39,256 nt of DNA from Sphingobacterium sp. UBA2700 (lineage in GTDB: Bacteria; Bacteroidota; Bacteroidia; Sphingobacteriales; Sphingobacteriaceae): the NCBI GenBank assembly GCA_002354335.1, contig DELI01000026.1:1-39256 (forward strand), written 5' to 3'. The notes beneath the pieces are model-generated. The model was not told the origin of the DNA. It saw only the letters and a program-made list of their open reading frames with translations, and made no database searches. The position numbers and the translations under genes were made by a program. Shown in pieces: positions 25,361 to 32,622 of this stretch; position 1 is the first letter of the stretch, and every line of letters begins with the position of its first letter.

Positions 25361-25437
25361 ATTGGGTTAGATTTGGATTTGAATTGGGTTAGAATGGGGT
25401 TTGTATTGGGTTAGTATTGGGTTTAAAAGGGCTTTGA
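25361..25437 (+). repeat. 11-bp-period G-rich tandem array
   Basis: Units begin at 25361, 25372, 25383, 25394, 25405, 25416 and 25427, with the best copies ATTGGGTTAGA, ATTGGGTTAGA, ATTGGGTTAGT and ATTGGGTTTAA and the others diverged. The period is not a multiple of three, so it is not coding. Each unit puts a short G tract on the same helical face. Confidence 0.75.
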
Positions 25438-25483
25438 GTGGATGAAGGTTCGTTGAATTGTCGTTGTAACCTCGTAAAATTTG

Positions 25484-25530
25484 TCTTGAACCAGGAAAGA
25501 AAGGAATTAAGGATTGCCAGGATCGGGTCT
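25484..25530 (+). repeat. dispersed repeat copy C
   Basis: TCTTGAACCAGGAAAGAAAG leading to TTAAGGATTGCCAGGATCGG and GTCTAATGTCT. It diverges from copy A at a few positions, and the tail is of the TCTAACATCTAA type rather than CTAACTA. Confidence 0.65.
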
Positions 25531-25560
25531 AATGTCTCAAATCTGCTGTCTAACATCTAA

Positions 25561-25637
25561 TCTGAAAGGAAGGATTTAAGGATAAACAGAATTTGACGTC
25601 ATCGGTCTAACTACTAACTACTAAATACTAAATACTA
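25561..25637 (+). repeat. dispersed repeat copy D (left flank of the DUF4126 gene)
   Basis: GAAAGGAAGGATTTAAGGAT, then a TGACGTCATCGGTCTAACTA junction and four CTAACTA/CTAAATA heptads. The GACGTCAT segment is shared only with inverted copy E on the other side of the DUF4126 gene. Confidence 0.65.
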
Positions 25638-25735
25638 CAATCTGTTGGACTTATTTTTGCTGTAGAAATATTAGACGTTCCTTTTTTGCGAAATTGAAAT
25701 GTCTAAAATCTTATGTCTATTATCTAAAATCTAAC

Positions 25736-26320
25736 ATGGAATATTTGCTCTCCTTATTTGTTGGTGTTGGCCTAGCGGCTGCAACGGGATTTCGTGTTTT
25801 TCTCCCAATTTTCTTTTTGAGCTTAGGAACCTATATGGGATGGATTCCGGCGAATGATAGCTTCGCATGGATTGGAACCTTGCCCGCGGTAATTGGTGCC
25901 GGGACAGCGACTTTGATAGAAATTCTTGCTTATTATATTCCTTTTGTCGACAATCTCCTGGATAGCATATCGGTACCTCTGGCAACGGTTGCGGGTTCGA
26001 TATTGTTTGCTTCGCAGTTTACGGAGGTAAACGACTGGACGCAATGGTCTTTAGCATTAATTGCTGGCGGAGGAACAGCGGCAACAATCAGCTCAGCCTT
26101 GGCAGGAACCCGAGCTGCTTCCAGCGGAACGACCGGAGGGATAGGAAACCCTGTAATATCAACCGTGGAAACTGTTGGATCGACGATAATGAGTATTCTG
26201 GCAGTCTTTCTACCTATTCTAGCGATTATTCTCGTAGTCGTATTTTTCTATTTAATCATCAAATACGGAAAGAAACTTTGGAGCAAAGTAAAAGGGAATG
26301 TTTCAAGAAATAGTATTTAG
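25736..26320 (+). CDS. DUF4126 membrane protein
   Basis: From the ATG at 25736 the product has 194 residues and matches the DUF4126 family of small integral membrane proteins. Visible features are a glycine/alanine-rich first helix (LLSLFVGVGLAAATGFRVFLP), further hydrophobic helices around 30-60, 75-110 and 155-180, and the conserved TRAASSGTTGGIGNPVIS loop before the last helix. The C terminus is basic (KYGKKLWSKVKGN). The frame is open back to 25694, but those 14 extra codons come from the TCTAAAATCT low-complexity tract, so the later ATG is preferred. Function is unknown. Repeat sequence touches both the start and stop codons; the last codons and stop lie at the edge of copy E. Confidence 0.82.
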   Translation: MEYLLSLFVGVGLAAATGFRVFLPIFFLSLGTYMGWIPANDSFAWIGTLPAVIGAGTATLIEILAYYIPFVDNLLDSISVPLATVAGSILFASQFTEVNDWTQWSLALIAGGGTAATISSALAGTRAASSGTTGGIGNPVISTVETVGSTIMSILAVFLPILAIILVVVFFYLIIKYGKKLWSKVKGNVSRNSI

Positions 26321-26395
26321 TAGTTAGTACTTAGTAGTTAGACCTATGACGTCAGATCCTGTATATCCTCGCATCCTTCCTTTCTTGGTTCAAAA
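26311..26395 (-). repeat. dispersed repeat copy E (inverted; right flank of the DUF4126 gene)
   Basis: On the minus strand this reads TTGAACCAAGAAAGGAAGG, then GGATCTGACGTCATAGGTC and CTAACTACTAAGTACTAACT. It is the inverted partner of copy D, and overlaps the final codons and stop of the DUF4126 gene. Confidence 0.7.
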
Positions 26396-26480
26396 CAAAA
26401 AACTGCATTGCTGCAGTTCTAATGTCTAACATCTTATAACAAAAAACTGCATTGCTGCAGTTCTAATGTCTAACATCTTA
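26394..26480 (-). terminator. 44-bp tandem duplication of an intrinsic terminator
   Basis: Two identical 44-bp units (26394-26437 and 26438-26480) each hold AACTGCA-TTGC-TGCAGTT. Read on the minus strand each gives a 7-bp stem, a GCAA loop and a run of T, so both can end transcription from the acyltransferase gene that stops at 26498. Each unit also carries a TCTAATGTCTAACATCTTAT tail of the local low-complexity type. Confidence 0.75.
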
Positions 26481-26497
26481 TATCTAACGTCTAATCT

Positions 26498-27469
26498 CTA
26501 ATTAAGCCTATTCACCTTAAAACTTTCCTTCTCTCCATTAATCTTAACCGGCTGATATTGTACCCAGCAGTAGGAAAGGAAGGGCATCAACACAAAAAAC
26601 AGCAAACCCGTCCAAAAGCCGATGATATTTCCGATAATTAGGCTTAATAGGAACACTAAGATTGGATAGCCGAACAACAGCACGCCGAACATCAAGGAGT
26701 CGTAGAAAATAGTTCCGGATGTTTTCTTTTCAATCTGTTGCTTGACCAATTTATATAACCAGTTATGCGTATAGTATCCACCCTTTGCCGGAAACTTCAT
26801 CCATTCTTTCGACTTCAGGTAATCGATGCTCGGTTCTACAGGACCGGAAGGCATAGAACTTTCCATCTCCTCGCGCATGAGCTGCAGAATACGTGCAGTA
26901 TCTACCTCTCCATCGTTGATGTAGTCGGTACTGTCGATAGGTCTCATCGCTTCCAAGGATACAGACTTGGGAATATAATCGAAAGAGCTATAACCAACGA
27001 CAAAAGGTTGGATCTGAACAGGGATATCCATGCTTATCGCACGCTTGATCAGTGAGGTAAAACCCGTAGGCATAAAGGGGCGCAGCAAATGCGAGTTGCG
27101 AGAAACACCTTCGGGAAAGATGACGATATTCTCGGCAGATTTTAACCATTTAGCACATTCATCATAGGTAAAAGCATTCATCACCTCAAAATCAGGATCA
27201 TCCGATTTCTTGTAGATGGGAATCATAAATAATGTTCGCAAGGTCCAGTTTGCCCACTCCTTCTTAAAGATATCTCCACGCACCAAAAAACGCGTTTCCT
27301 TAGGGCTGTTCACTGCTAAGATTAACGCGTCGAAAAAGGAATTTGGATGATTGGAAACAACGATTGTTGGATGCTGAAGGCTAGCAATTGCCATATTCTT
27401 CAGCTGCCAATCTGTTACATACCAATTTAATCCGAATTTCACAAAGGATCTAAGAAGCGGGTAAAACAT
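26498..27469 (-). CDS. PlsC-like 1-acylglycerol-3-phosphate acyltransferase family protein
   Basis: This 323-residue protein carries the acyltransferase catalytic motif NHPNSFFD (H41 and D47) and the substrate-binding FPEG at 118-121. It also has a positively charged block after it (SRNSHLLRP). A C-terminal hydrophobic region of about two helices (about 260-300) anchors it to the membrane. The family moves acyl chains to lysophospholipid or glycerol-phosphate acceptors at the inner leaflet. The long middle segment and C-terminal anchor resemble the plant-GPAT-like or 'glycerol acyltransferase' group common in Bacteroidota rather than short PlsC, so the exact acceptor is open. The MsbA-like exporter gene is 70 bases upstream on the same strand, suggesting a lipid-related unit. 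Confidence 0.85.
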   Translation of the reverse strand: MFYPLLRSFVKFGLNWYVTDWQLKNMAIASLQHPTIVVSNHPNSFFDALILAVNSPKETRFLVRGDIFKKEWANWTLRTLFMIPIYKKSDDPDFEVMNAFTYDECAKWLKSAENIVIFPEGVSRNSHLLRPFMPTGFTSLIKRAISMDIPVQIQPFVVGYSSFDYIPKSVSLEAMRPIDSTDYINDGEVDTARILQLMREEMESSMPSGPVEPSIDYLKSKEWMKFPAKGGYYTHNWLYKLVKQQIEKKTSGTIFYDSLMFGVLLFGYPILVFLLSLIIGNIIGFWTGLLFFVLMPFLSYCWVQYQPVKINGEKESFKVNRLN

Positions 27470-27539
27470 ATATTCTTTCTTGTGCTAAATTTCTTAATCG
27501 GTAAATTTAACACAAAAAACTTGCCTGAAATTGGTTTTA

Positions 27540-29324
27540 TCAATCTTCTTTCAATGATTCTGTTATTTTGTGGATGTTCAAGCTATTCGCCATAGCGCTG
27601 AAAATCTTGTGGTAGGTACCGTGTTTGTCGAAGAGCTCCTCATGAGTTCCATCCTCCACGACCCTGCCTTTCTCCATCACGATGATATGTTCCGAGTCGA
27701 TAATCTGTGAAATACTATGGGATACGATGATGACCGTGCGGCCCACTTTTATGGCGTCTAAGCTGTTTTTAATCTGTTCGGTAGCAATGGCATCCAAATT
27801 AGCAGTTGGCTCGTCTAAGAAGATAATTGGCGGATTCTTCAAAAACATACGGGCAATAGCAATACGTTGTTGCTGACCACCGGACAACAGATGCGCTTCC
27901 GATTCATATCCATTCGCGAGCTCCATAATTTGCTCATGTATATAAGCTTTCTTCGCCGCTTCGATCACATCTTCCAAGCTTGCCTCAGTCTTTCCGTAAC
28001 GGATATTATCGGCGATGCTACCTTTAAAAATGTGGTTCCGCTGCAATACCAATCCTACATTCTCGCGGAGAAAGTCAGTATCATATTCTCTTAAGTCTAC
28101 GCCATCCAATAAGATTTGCCCGCTATCCGGTTCGTAAAACTTATCCAACAAGTTGATGATCGTACTTTTACCTGCACCGGATAATCCGACTAAGGCGGTA
28201 TTTTGATTTGGGCAGATGGTCATACTTACATTCGTAATCGCCTGATGACCATTTGGGTAAGTAAAGTTGATGTTCTTGATTTCAATCAAGCCCTTGATAG
28301 CGTTTGGTTTGTAGTTGCCGCTTGGCTCCTTCTGCCCTTCGTCTTCCAAGATTTCAAAGAAGCTCTCGGAATAGATCAACGCATCATTGACCTCATCGTA
28401 AATGCGGTGTAATTGGCGTATGGGTGCCGAAACATTGTTGAACAACATGATATGGAACATAATCGCCCCAATCGACATTTGCTCGTTCAATACGAAATAG
28501 GCCGTCAGGATAATTACGATTACAACGCCGATCTGTTCTATGAAACTTTTGATGCTGTCAAAGATGAAGCTGGTCTTGCGCGTCGCCATCTGATTCTCCG
28601 TCATCTCATATTGAATATCTTTATGTCGAGCGGCCTCCAGGTCCTCCCGAACGAATGACTTGATGACGGTTATGGAATCGATTAAATTGATAATCTGGTT
28701 ATTCTTGTTTTCTCTATACTTACGCATGTTCCTACGAAATCCCGATAGTCTTTGAGCCTGCATTTGCGATACGTAGAAATAAATCGGGATGATGATCAAC
28801 CCAACCAAACCAACATAGAAATTGGCAATAAACATACAGACCAAAGCGATAATAGCATTGGCAAATAGCGGGAGGATATCGATAAAGAAGTTCTGCACTA
28901 AACGCGTCAGGGAGCTGATACCGGCGTCGATACGGGTCTGCAGCTTTCCGGACTCATTGATGCTCGAGGTGTAGAACGCCATCTTATAGGTCAGTATCTT
29001 ATCGACAATTGCTTGCGAGAAATCGCGTGCGATCATGATCCGTAGTTTTTCTCCGTAGAATTTCTGACCGAACTGAACGATGGAATAGATAATTTCTTTA
29101 CCTAATAATACCGCCGAGATAATGCCGAGCAAATGTAATCCCATGCGCAACGGTGTTTTATTGACGAGCAGTTCAGATATGGAGTCAACGGTGTACTTTA
29201 GTATGAACGCATTTACCTGTGCGGCAAATGATCCGATAACCGTTAAAACCAGTGTATAAAAAATTAGATTTTTATAGGGTTTGGTAAAAGGTGTAATTTT
29301 CTTAAATAACTGAGATATGGTCAT
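27540..29324 (-). CDS. ABC exporter, fused permease/ATPase (MsbA-like)
   Basis: The 594-residue half-transporter has six membrane helices in the first 320 residues and one nucleotide-binding domain: Walker A GLSGAGKSTIINLL (about residue 380), signature LLSGGQQQRIAIARM, Walker B IIFLDEPTANLD, and the switch histidine in IIVSHSISQI. It would work as a homodimer, exporting a lipid or another hydrophobic substrate. Its place next to a PlsC-like acyltransferase favours lipid cargo, but drug or peptide export cannot be excluded. The ATG at 29322-29324 lies three bases from a 10-bp inverted repeat, an unusual arrangement that may affect initiation. Confidence 0.9.
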   Translation of the reverse strand: MTISQLFKKITPFTKPYKNLIFYTLVLTVIGSFAAQVNAFILKYTVDSISELLVNKTPLRMGLHLLGIISAVLLGKEIIYSIVQFGQKFYGEKLRIMIARDFSQAIVDKILTYKMAFYTSSINESGKLQTRIDAGISSLTRLVQNFFIDILPLFANAIIALVCMFIANFYVGLVGLIIIPIYFYVSQMQAQRLSGFRRNMRKYRENKNNQIINLIDSITVIKSFVREDLEAARHKDIQYEMTENQMATRKTSFIFDSIKSFIEQIGVVIVIILTAYFVLNEQMSIGAIMFHIMLFNNVSAPIRQLHRIYDEVNDALIYSESFFEILEDEGQKEPSGNYKPNAIKGLIEIKNINFTYPNGHQAITNVSMTICPNQNTALVGLSGAGKSTIINLLDKFYEPDSGQILLDGVDLREYDTDFLRENVGLVLQRNHIFKGSIADNIRYGKTEASLEDVIEAAKKAYIHEQIMELANGYESEAHLLSGGQQQRIAIARMFLKNPPIIFLDEPTANLDAIATEQIKNSLDAIKVGRTVIIVSHSISQIIDSEHIIVMEKGRVVEDGTHEELFDKHGTYHKIFSAMANSLNIHKITESLKED

Positions 29325-29327
29325 ATG

Positions 29328-29360
29328 GACTAAACTTCTTTTTCATTGAAAAGTTTAGTC
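29328..29360. promoter_or_regulatory. 10-bp inverted repeat beside the MsbA-like start codon
   Basis: GACTAAACTT (29328-29337) and AAGTTTAGTC (29351-29360) are perfect arms around 13 bases, three bases upstream of the minus-strand ATG. There is no T run. A third AAGTTTAGT lies at 29388-29396 across the stop of the deacetylase gene. It may be an operator or an mRNA hairpin at the initiation region. Confidence 0.45.
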
Positions 29361-29391
29361 AAGTTACCAATATTCCCACGAAATTTGAAGT

Positions 29392-30348
29392 TTAGTACTT
29401 ATGCGGGTAAGTGGAAATAAATTCGAAGTGATAGTCTTTATGTTTTTTCAAACTGTCTATCAGACCACTGAGCAAAGCTTGTCCCTTTTTATTCTGAAAC
29501 ATATCATCGTGCATCAACAAGACAATATTATTCGGTTTTAAAGTCGACTTATTGCCCAACATTGTTCGGATACGTGTGTAGATCTCATTTACCGACTGCA
29601 CAGGGTTTCCTGACAATCCATGTATTTTCCATTCTACGTCCCAGCCATAAATACGGTAGCCGTTTGCTCCGAGCAAATCAGCAGTTTGGCTGCCACTCGT
29701 TAGGTCTACACGACGAACATCGTCGAATAACCAGATATTACGGCCTGGCATACGAACAATCTTATGTGTCAATCCTAATGCTTCCTCACAACGCTCGAAA
29801 TCGGCAACTGCGAGTTCAGGATTGCTATAGAAGGCATGGAATCTATTATTAGCATGGGTATAACTGTGGTTATAGCATTCAACCAAAGGGTTTTTTGAAT
29901 AGCGCTCGAAGTCATTTTTCAAACGTTTGCTCATATTCGCATGCTTTGCCACCAAGAAAGCGCTTAGCTTGGTATGTTTGGCTGTCGCGATTGAATCAAT
30001 CGCTCGAGAGCCGATCAACGGGCCGTCGTCAAACGTAAGATAAATATGCTTATCCTTCTTGTTAAGCTCACGATAAATAGAATCACGAAGATTACGCTTT
30101 GCCTGCTTGGGATCTATCTTATTTAAAGAATCCACCGGCGGGAACAGTATTAAATTGCGGTTCAATGAATCCAGTTTATCCATTAAGTATAGCGTGTCCT
30201 GCTGACCGGCTTCCTCCATTTCTGTTTTTTGATCAGGATGTTCCCCGGCGTTCGCCGTTGTAGTCGATCCTACAATTTGATTACATGAGTAAAGAGCTCC
30301 AAGAAATAGGGAGATGGAAAAGGTAATGAGCAATTTCTTTTTCAACAT
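29392..30348 (-). CDS. polysaccharide deacetylase (NodB-like) lipoprotein
   Basis: This 318-residue protein has a lipoprotein signal sequence with C22 in ALYSC. An acidic linker leads into a NodB-type CE4 domain from about residue 100: TFDDGP (D107/D108), HSYTH (H161/H165) supplying the metal-binding histidines, RMPGR, and a late VLLMHDD motif with the catalytic histidine. Such enzymes remove acetyl groups from sugar polymers in the envelope. The family includes peptidoglycan and chitin-oligomer deacetylases; the substrate is not readable here. It sits upstream of the MsbA-like gene on the same strand, but with the inverted repeat between them. An exact -7 element lies 29 bases upstream. Confidence 0.87.
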   Translation of the reverse strand: MLKKKLLITFSISLFLGALYSCNQIVGSTTTANAGEHPDQKTEMEEAGQQDTLYLMDKLDSLNRNLILFPPVDSLNKIDPKQAKRNLRDSIYRELNKKDKHIYLTFDDGPLIGSRAIDSIATAKHTKLSAFLVAKHANMSKRLKNDFERYSKNPLVECYNHSYTHANNRFHAFYSNPELAVADFERCEEALGLTHKIVRMPGRNIWLFDDVRRVDLTSGSQTADLLGANGYRIYGWDVEWKIHGLSGNPVQSVNEIYTRIRTMLGNKSTLKPNNIVLLMHDDMFQNKKGQALLSGLIDSLKKHKDYHFEFISTYPHKY

Positions 30349-30377
30349 GGCTTCGCGATGCGCAATTAAAATTTTTA

Positions 30378-30385
30378 CAAAAGTA
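30378..30385 (-). promoter_or_regulatory. -7 element (TACTTTTG) for the deacetylase gene
   Basis: Minus-strand TACTTTTG matches TAnnTTTG exactly and ends 29 bases before the deacetylase ATG at 30348, giving a leader of about 25 bases. Confidence 0.5.
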
Positions 30386-30413
30386 ACGAATAATTAACTA
30401 TTTATAAAGGGTT

Positions 30414-30449
30414 ACAAAAAAGGGAGCTTTCTGTTAAGCTCCCTTTTTT
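30414..30449. terminator. bidirectional intrinsic terminator
   Basis: AAGGGAGCTT (30420-30429) and AAGCTCCCTT (30436-30445) pair perfectly around six bases, extended by A runs against T runs. It ends the basic exported-protein gene (minus) and separates it from the deacetylase promoter. Confidence 0.88.
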
Positions 30450-30462
30450 CTTTATATTTTTT

Positions 30463-30981
30463 CTACCACATACCTCTTACGTTTCTATAATCTCTATCTC
30501 TTCTAGACTCTCTTTGTTTGTGGTATTTTGCATGTCTTTTTTCTGCCTTACGGTATTCTTTGTGCGCTTTCTTGTAGCTCTTGCCGTGGTGCTTATGTCC
30601 TCTACCGTAGTCGCGGATCGACACTTGACTATAGTTTCTTGAATAGCCATGGTAATTGCTGCGATGGCGACGGTGATTTCTCCACGGGTTAGAATCGTTT
30701 AAGGCTACTTTATAGGTTCTATGCAAGTCATAACGTCCATAACGACTTGGTAAACTGCGATGCGATACCCAACGTCCGCCATCATAGTAAGTGTAATGAC
30801 GGCTGGAAACATTATAATAAACGTCCATTTCCGGCATGTAATAATACCTTGCATAATCATATCCTCCCGGACCCCAAAGAGGTTGAGAACCAATATTAAT
30901 ACTAACATTTACTTGAGCGTTAGCTGGCTTTGCGAAAGCAAAAGCACTTAGAAAGACAACAACGTAGAATAACTTTTTCAT
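30463..30981 (-). CDS. exported basic, Tyr/His/Arg-rich protein
   Basis: I do not recognise a characterised family. The 172-residue product has a classical signal peptide (KKLFYVVVFLSAFAFAKPANA) and a mature chain with two parts. The first is a tyrosine- and glycine-rich half (GPGGYDYARYYYMPEMDVYY) that resembles small exported proteins often annotated as hypothetical in Sphingobacteria. The second is a very basic C-terminal half rich in His, Arg, Lys and Tyr (HRRHRSNYHGYSRNYS, KHHGKSYKKAHKEYRKAEKR). Strong positive charge suggests binding to an anionic polymer or surface. Its start is preceded by AAGGAGGT (30986-30993, minus) five bases before the ATG, a full Shine-Dalgarno site that is rare in this window and hints at high expression. 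Confidence 0.8.
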   Translation of the reverse strand: MKKLFYVVVFLSAFAFAKPANAQVNVSINIGSQPLWGPGGYDYARYYYMPEMDVYYNVSSRHYTYYDGGRWVSHRSLPSRYGRYDLHRTYKVALNDSNPWRNHRRHRSNYHGYSRNYSQVSIRDYGRGHKHHGKSYKKAHKEYRKAEKRHAKYHKQRESRRDRDYRNVRGMW

Positions 30982-30985
30982 ATTA

Positions 30986-30993
30986 ACCTCCTT
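30986..30993 (-). promoter_or_regulatory. full Shine-Dalgarno site (AAGGAGGT)
   Basis: On the minus strand AAGGAGGT precedes TTAAT and the ATG at 30981. It is an uninterrupted match to the anti-Shine-Dalgarno end of 16S rRNA and stands out in a genome where most starts have none. An 11-T tract (31006-31016, so A on the coding strand) lies just upstream. Confidence 0.7.
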
Positions 30994-31215
30994 ATTTAGG
31001 GTTCGTTTTTTTTTTTAATGTAAGTTTGCTGGTATGACATCAAAATCATGCCGAAAGATTAATTGGAAAATGTTAAAATTTGTAAATATCAAGCTACTCT
31101 ATTCATTTTAAGTAATTTAAAGTTCATATTAAAGTCACACTAATTTAAAATTGCAAGCATTTTGAGCAGGTCTAATTTATCCTAAACGATGCTCCCGAAT
31201 ATGCTCTCCTTTTAT

Positions 31216-31223
31216 TATCTTTG
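31216..31223 (+). promoter_or_regulatory. -7 element (TATCTTTG) for ychF
   Basis: Exact TAnnTTTG match, identical to the thiD element, 23 bases before the ychF ATG. Confidence 0.6.
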
Positions 31224-31246
31224 CGTGAATTTTTAAGAAAATCAAT

Positions 31247-32347
31247 ATGGCATTACAATGTGGTATCGTTGGCCTTCCGAACGTAGGCAAATCAACCCTT
31301 TTTAACTGTTTATCGAATGCAAAGGCGCAGGCAGCAAACTTTCCTTTCTGTACTATCGAGCCTAACGTAGGTGTAATCACTGTTCCAGACGAACGTTTGA
31401 ATAAATTAGCTGAGTTAGTAAATCCACAACGTATCGTTCCAAATAACATAGAAATCGTAGATATTGCCGGTCTTGTCAAAGGCGCATCGAAAGGTGAAGG
31501 CTTGGGTAACCAATTCCTTGGTAATATTCGTACAACGAATGCGATTATCCACGTACTAAGATGTTTTGATGATGGCAATGTCGTACACGTCGATGGCTCT
31601 GTTGACCCTATTCGCGACAAAGAAATTATTGATACTGAGCTTCAATTGAAGGACTTGGATACCGTTGTAAAACGTATTCAAAAGGTAGAGAAGATGGCGA
31701 AGACCGGCGGTGACAAAGACGCTAAGAAAACCTTCGAAATTCTTTCTGTTGTAAAAGAGCATTTGGAAGCTGGTAAATCGGCAAGAACAGCGCCTATTTC
31801 AGAAGAAGATGCTGAATTCATAGCCGACCTTACCTTGTTAACTGTAAAACCTGTTCTTTACGTATGTAATGTAGATGAAGCTTCTGTAAACACCGGTAAT
31901 GCATATGTTGAGCGCGTAAAAGAAGCAGTTAAAGATGAGAATGCTGAGGTATTAGTCATCTCCGCGCAAATTGAATCCGAGATTGCACAACTCGAGGATT
32001 ACGAAGAACGCAAGATGTTCCTAGACGATCTAGGTTTAGAAGAGTCTGGTGTAAACAAATTAATTCGTGCGGCATACTCACTTCTGGATCTTGCTACTTA
32101 TTTTACGGCAGGAGTACAAGAAGTTCGCGCCTGGACAATTGAGAAAGGCTATACGGCACCACAAGCAGCAGGTGTCATCCATACAGACTTCGAAAAAGGA
32201 TTTATCCGTGCCGAAGTTATCAAATACGAAGACTTTATTAAATACGGTTCAGAATCGGCGGTGAAGGAAGCTGGAAAGCTTTCTGTCGAAGGAAAAACAT
32301 ATATCGTTGAAGACGGTGATATTATGCACTTCCGTTTTAATGTATAA
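31247..32347 (+). CDS. ychF: YchF/OLA1-family ATPase
   Basis: The 366-residue protein is a translation-associated, redox-linked P-loop NTPase of the Obg superfamily. G1 is GLPNVGKST at about 9-17, and the switch/G3 region is DIAGLVKGASKGEG. The G4 position reads NVDE rather than NKxD, which in this family explains the preference for ATP over GTP. A helical coiled region around 130-200 and a C-terminal TGS-type domain (about 280-366, with ARAWTIEKGYTAPQAAGVIHTDFEKGFIRAEV) complete the fold. Length and motifs are standard. It is monocistronic, between an exact -7 element and a strong terminator. Confidence 0.95.
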   Translation: MALQCGIVGLPNVGKSTLFNCLSNAKAQAANFPFCTIEPNVGVITVPDERLNKLAELVNPQRIVPNNIEIVDIAGLVKGASKGEGLGNQFLGNIRTTNAIIHVLRCFDDGNVVHVDGSVDPIRDKEIIDTELQLKDLDTVVKRIQKVEKMAKTGGDKDAKKTFEILSVVKEHLEAGKSARTAPISEEDAEFIADLTLLTVKPVLYVCNVDEASVNTGNAYVERVKEAVKDENAEVLVISAQIESEIAQLEDYEERKMFLDDLGLEESGVNKLIRAAYSLLDLATYFTAGVQEVRAWTIEKGYTAPQAAGVIHTDFEKGFIRAEVIKYEDFIKYGSESAVKEAGKLSVEGKTYIVEDGDIMHFRFNV

Positions 32348-32364
32348 GAAATACGAATCAAGGG

Positions 32365-32390
32365 AAAGGGGGTAATTTACCCCCTTTTTT
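32365..32390 (+). terminator. intrinsic terminator after ychF
   Basis: AAAGGGGGTA (32365-32374) and TACCCCCTTT (32378-32387) pair around a three-base loop, followed by further T residues. Confidence 0.88.
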
Positions 32391-32622
32391 ATTTCCTTAG
32401 CCTTTCCTACTCCAAAGGTTCAGCGTGTAATTACGCCACTCGCTATTCCCGACTGAACATTTTTAGTCCAAGTTGAACCATGAAACCTTGTTTAAAAGAA
32501 CATAGCGTAAAGGTTTGTGTTCTAACTTATTGTTAAAAAACAGACTTCCTCAGAAAAAATGACTAAAACTATTTATTGCCTACAAGGTTTTTAATATATT
32601 AGGTATACAAACACTTAAGATT

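Larger units (their letters stand above)
24978..25735. other. repeat-rich intergenic region without genes
   Basis: This gap between the ABC-F and DUF4126 genes holds, in order: a degenerate TAGATGT/CTAACAT-type low-complexity tract (about 24980-25037), a terminator, two copies of a dispersed repeat with CTAACTA arrays (25124-25249), a 9-bp inverted repeat (25320-25353), an 11-bp-period G-rich tandem array (25361-25437), two more copies of the dispersed repeat (25484-25637), and another CTAA/TCTAA-rich tract running right up to the DUF4126 start codon. I see no credible coding frame or structured RNA. Confidence 0.7.

Noticed and set aside
25694..25735. Upstream start for the DUF4126 gene
   Set aside because: The extra 14 codons come from the TCTAAAATCT low-complexity tract; the ATG at 25736 begins the family's first helix.
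25124..26395. Insertion sequence or composite transposon
   Set aside because: No transposase frame and no clear target-site duplication; only short dispersed repeats in both orientations.
26394..26480. CRISPR-like direct repeats
   Set aside because: Only two abutting 44-bp units without spacers; each contains a terminator hairpin.
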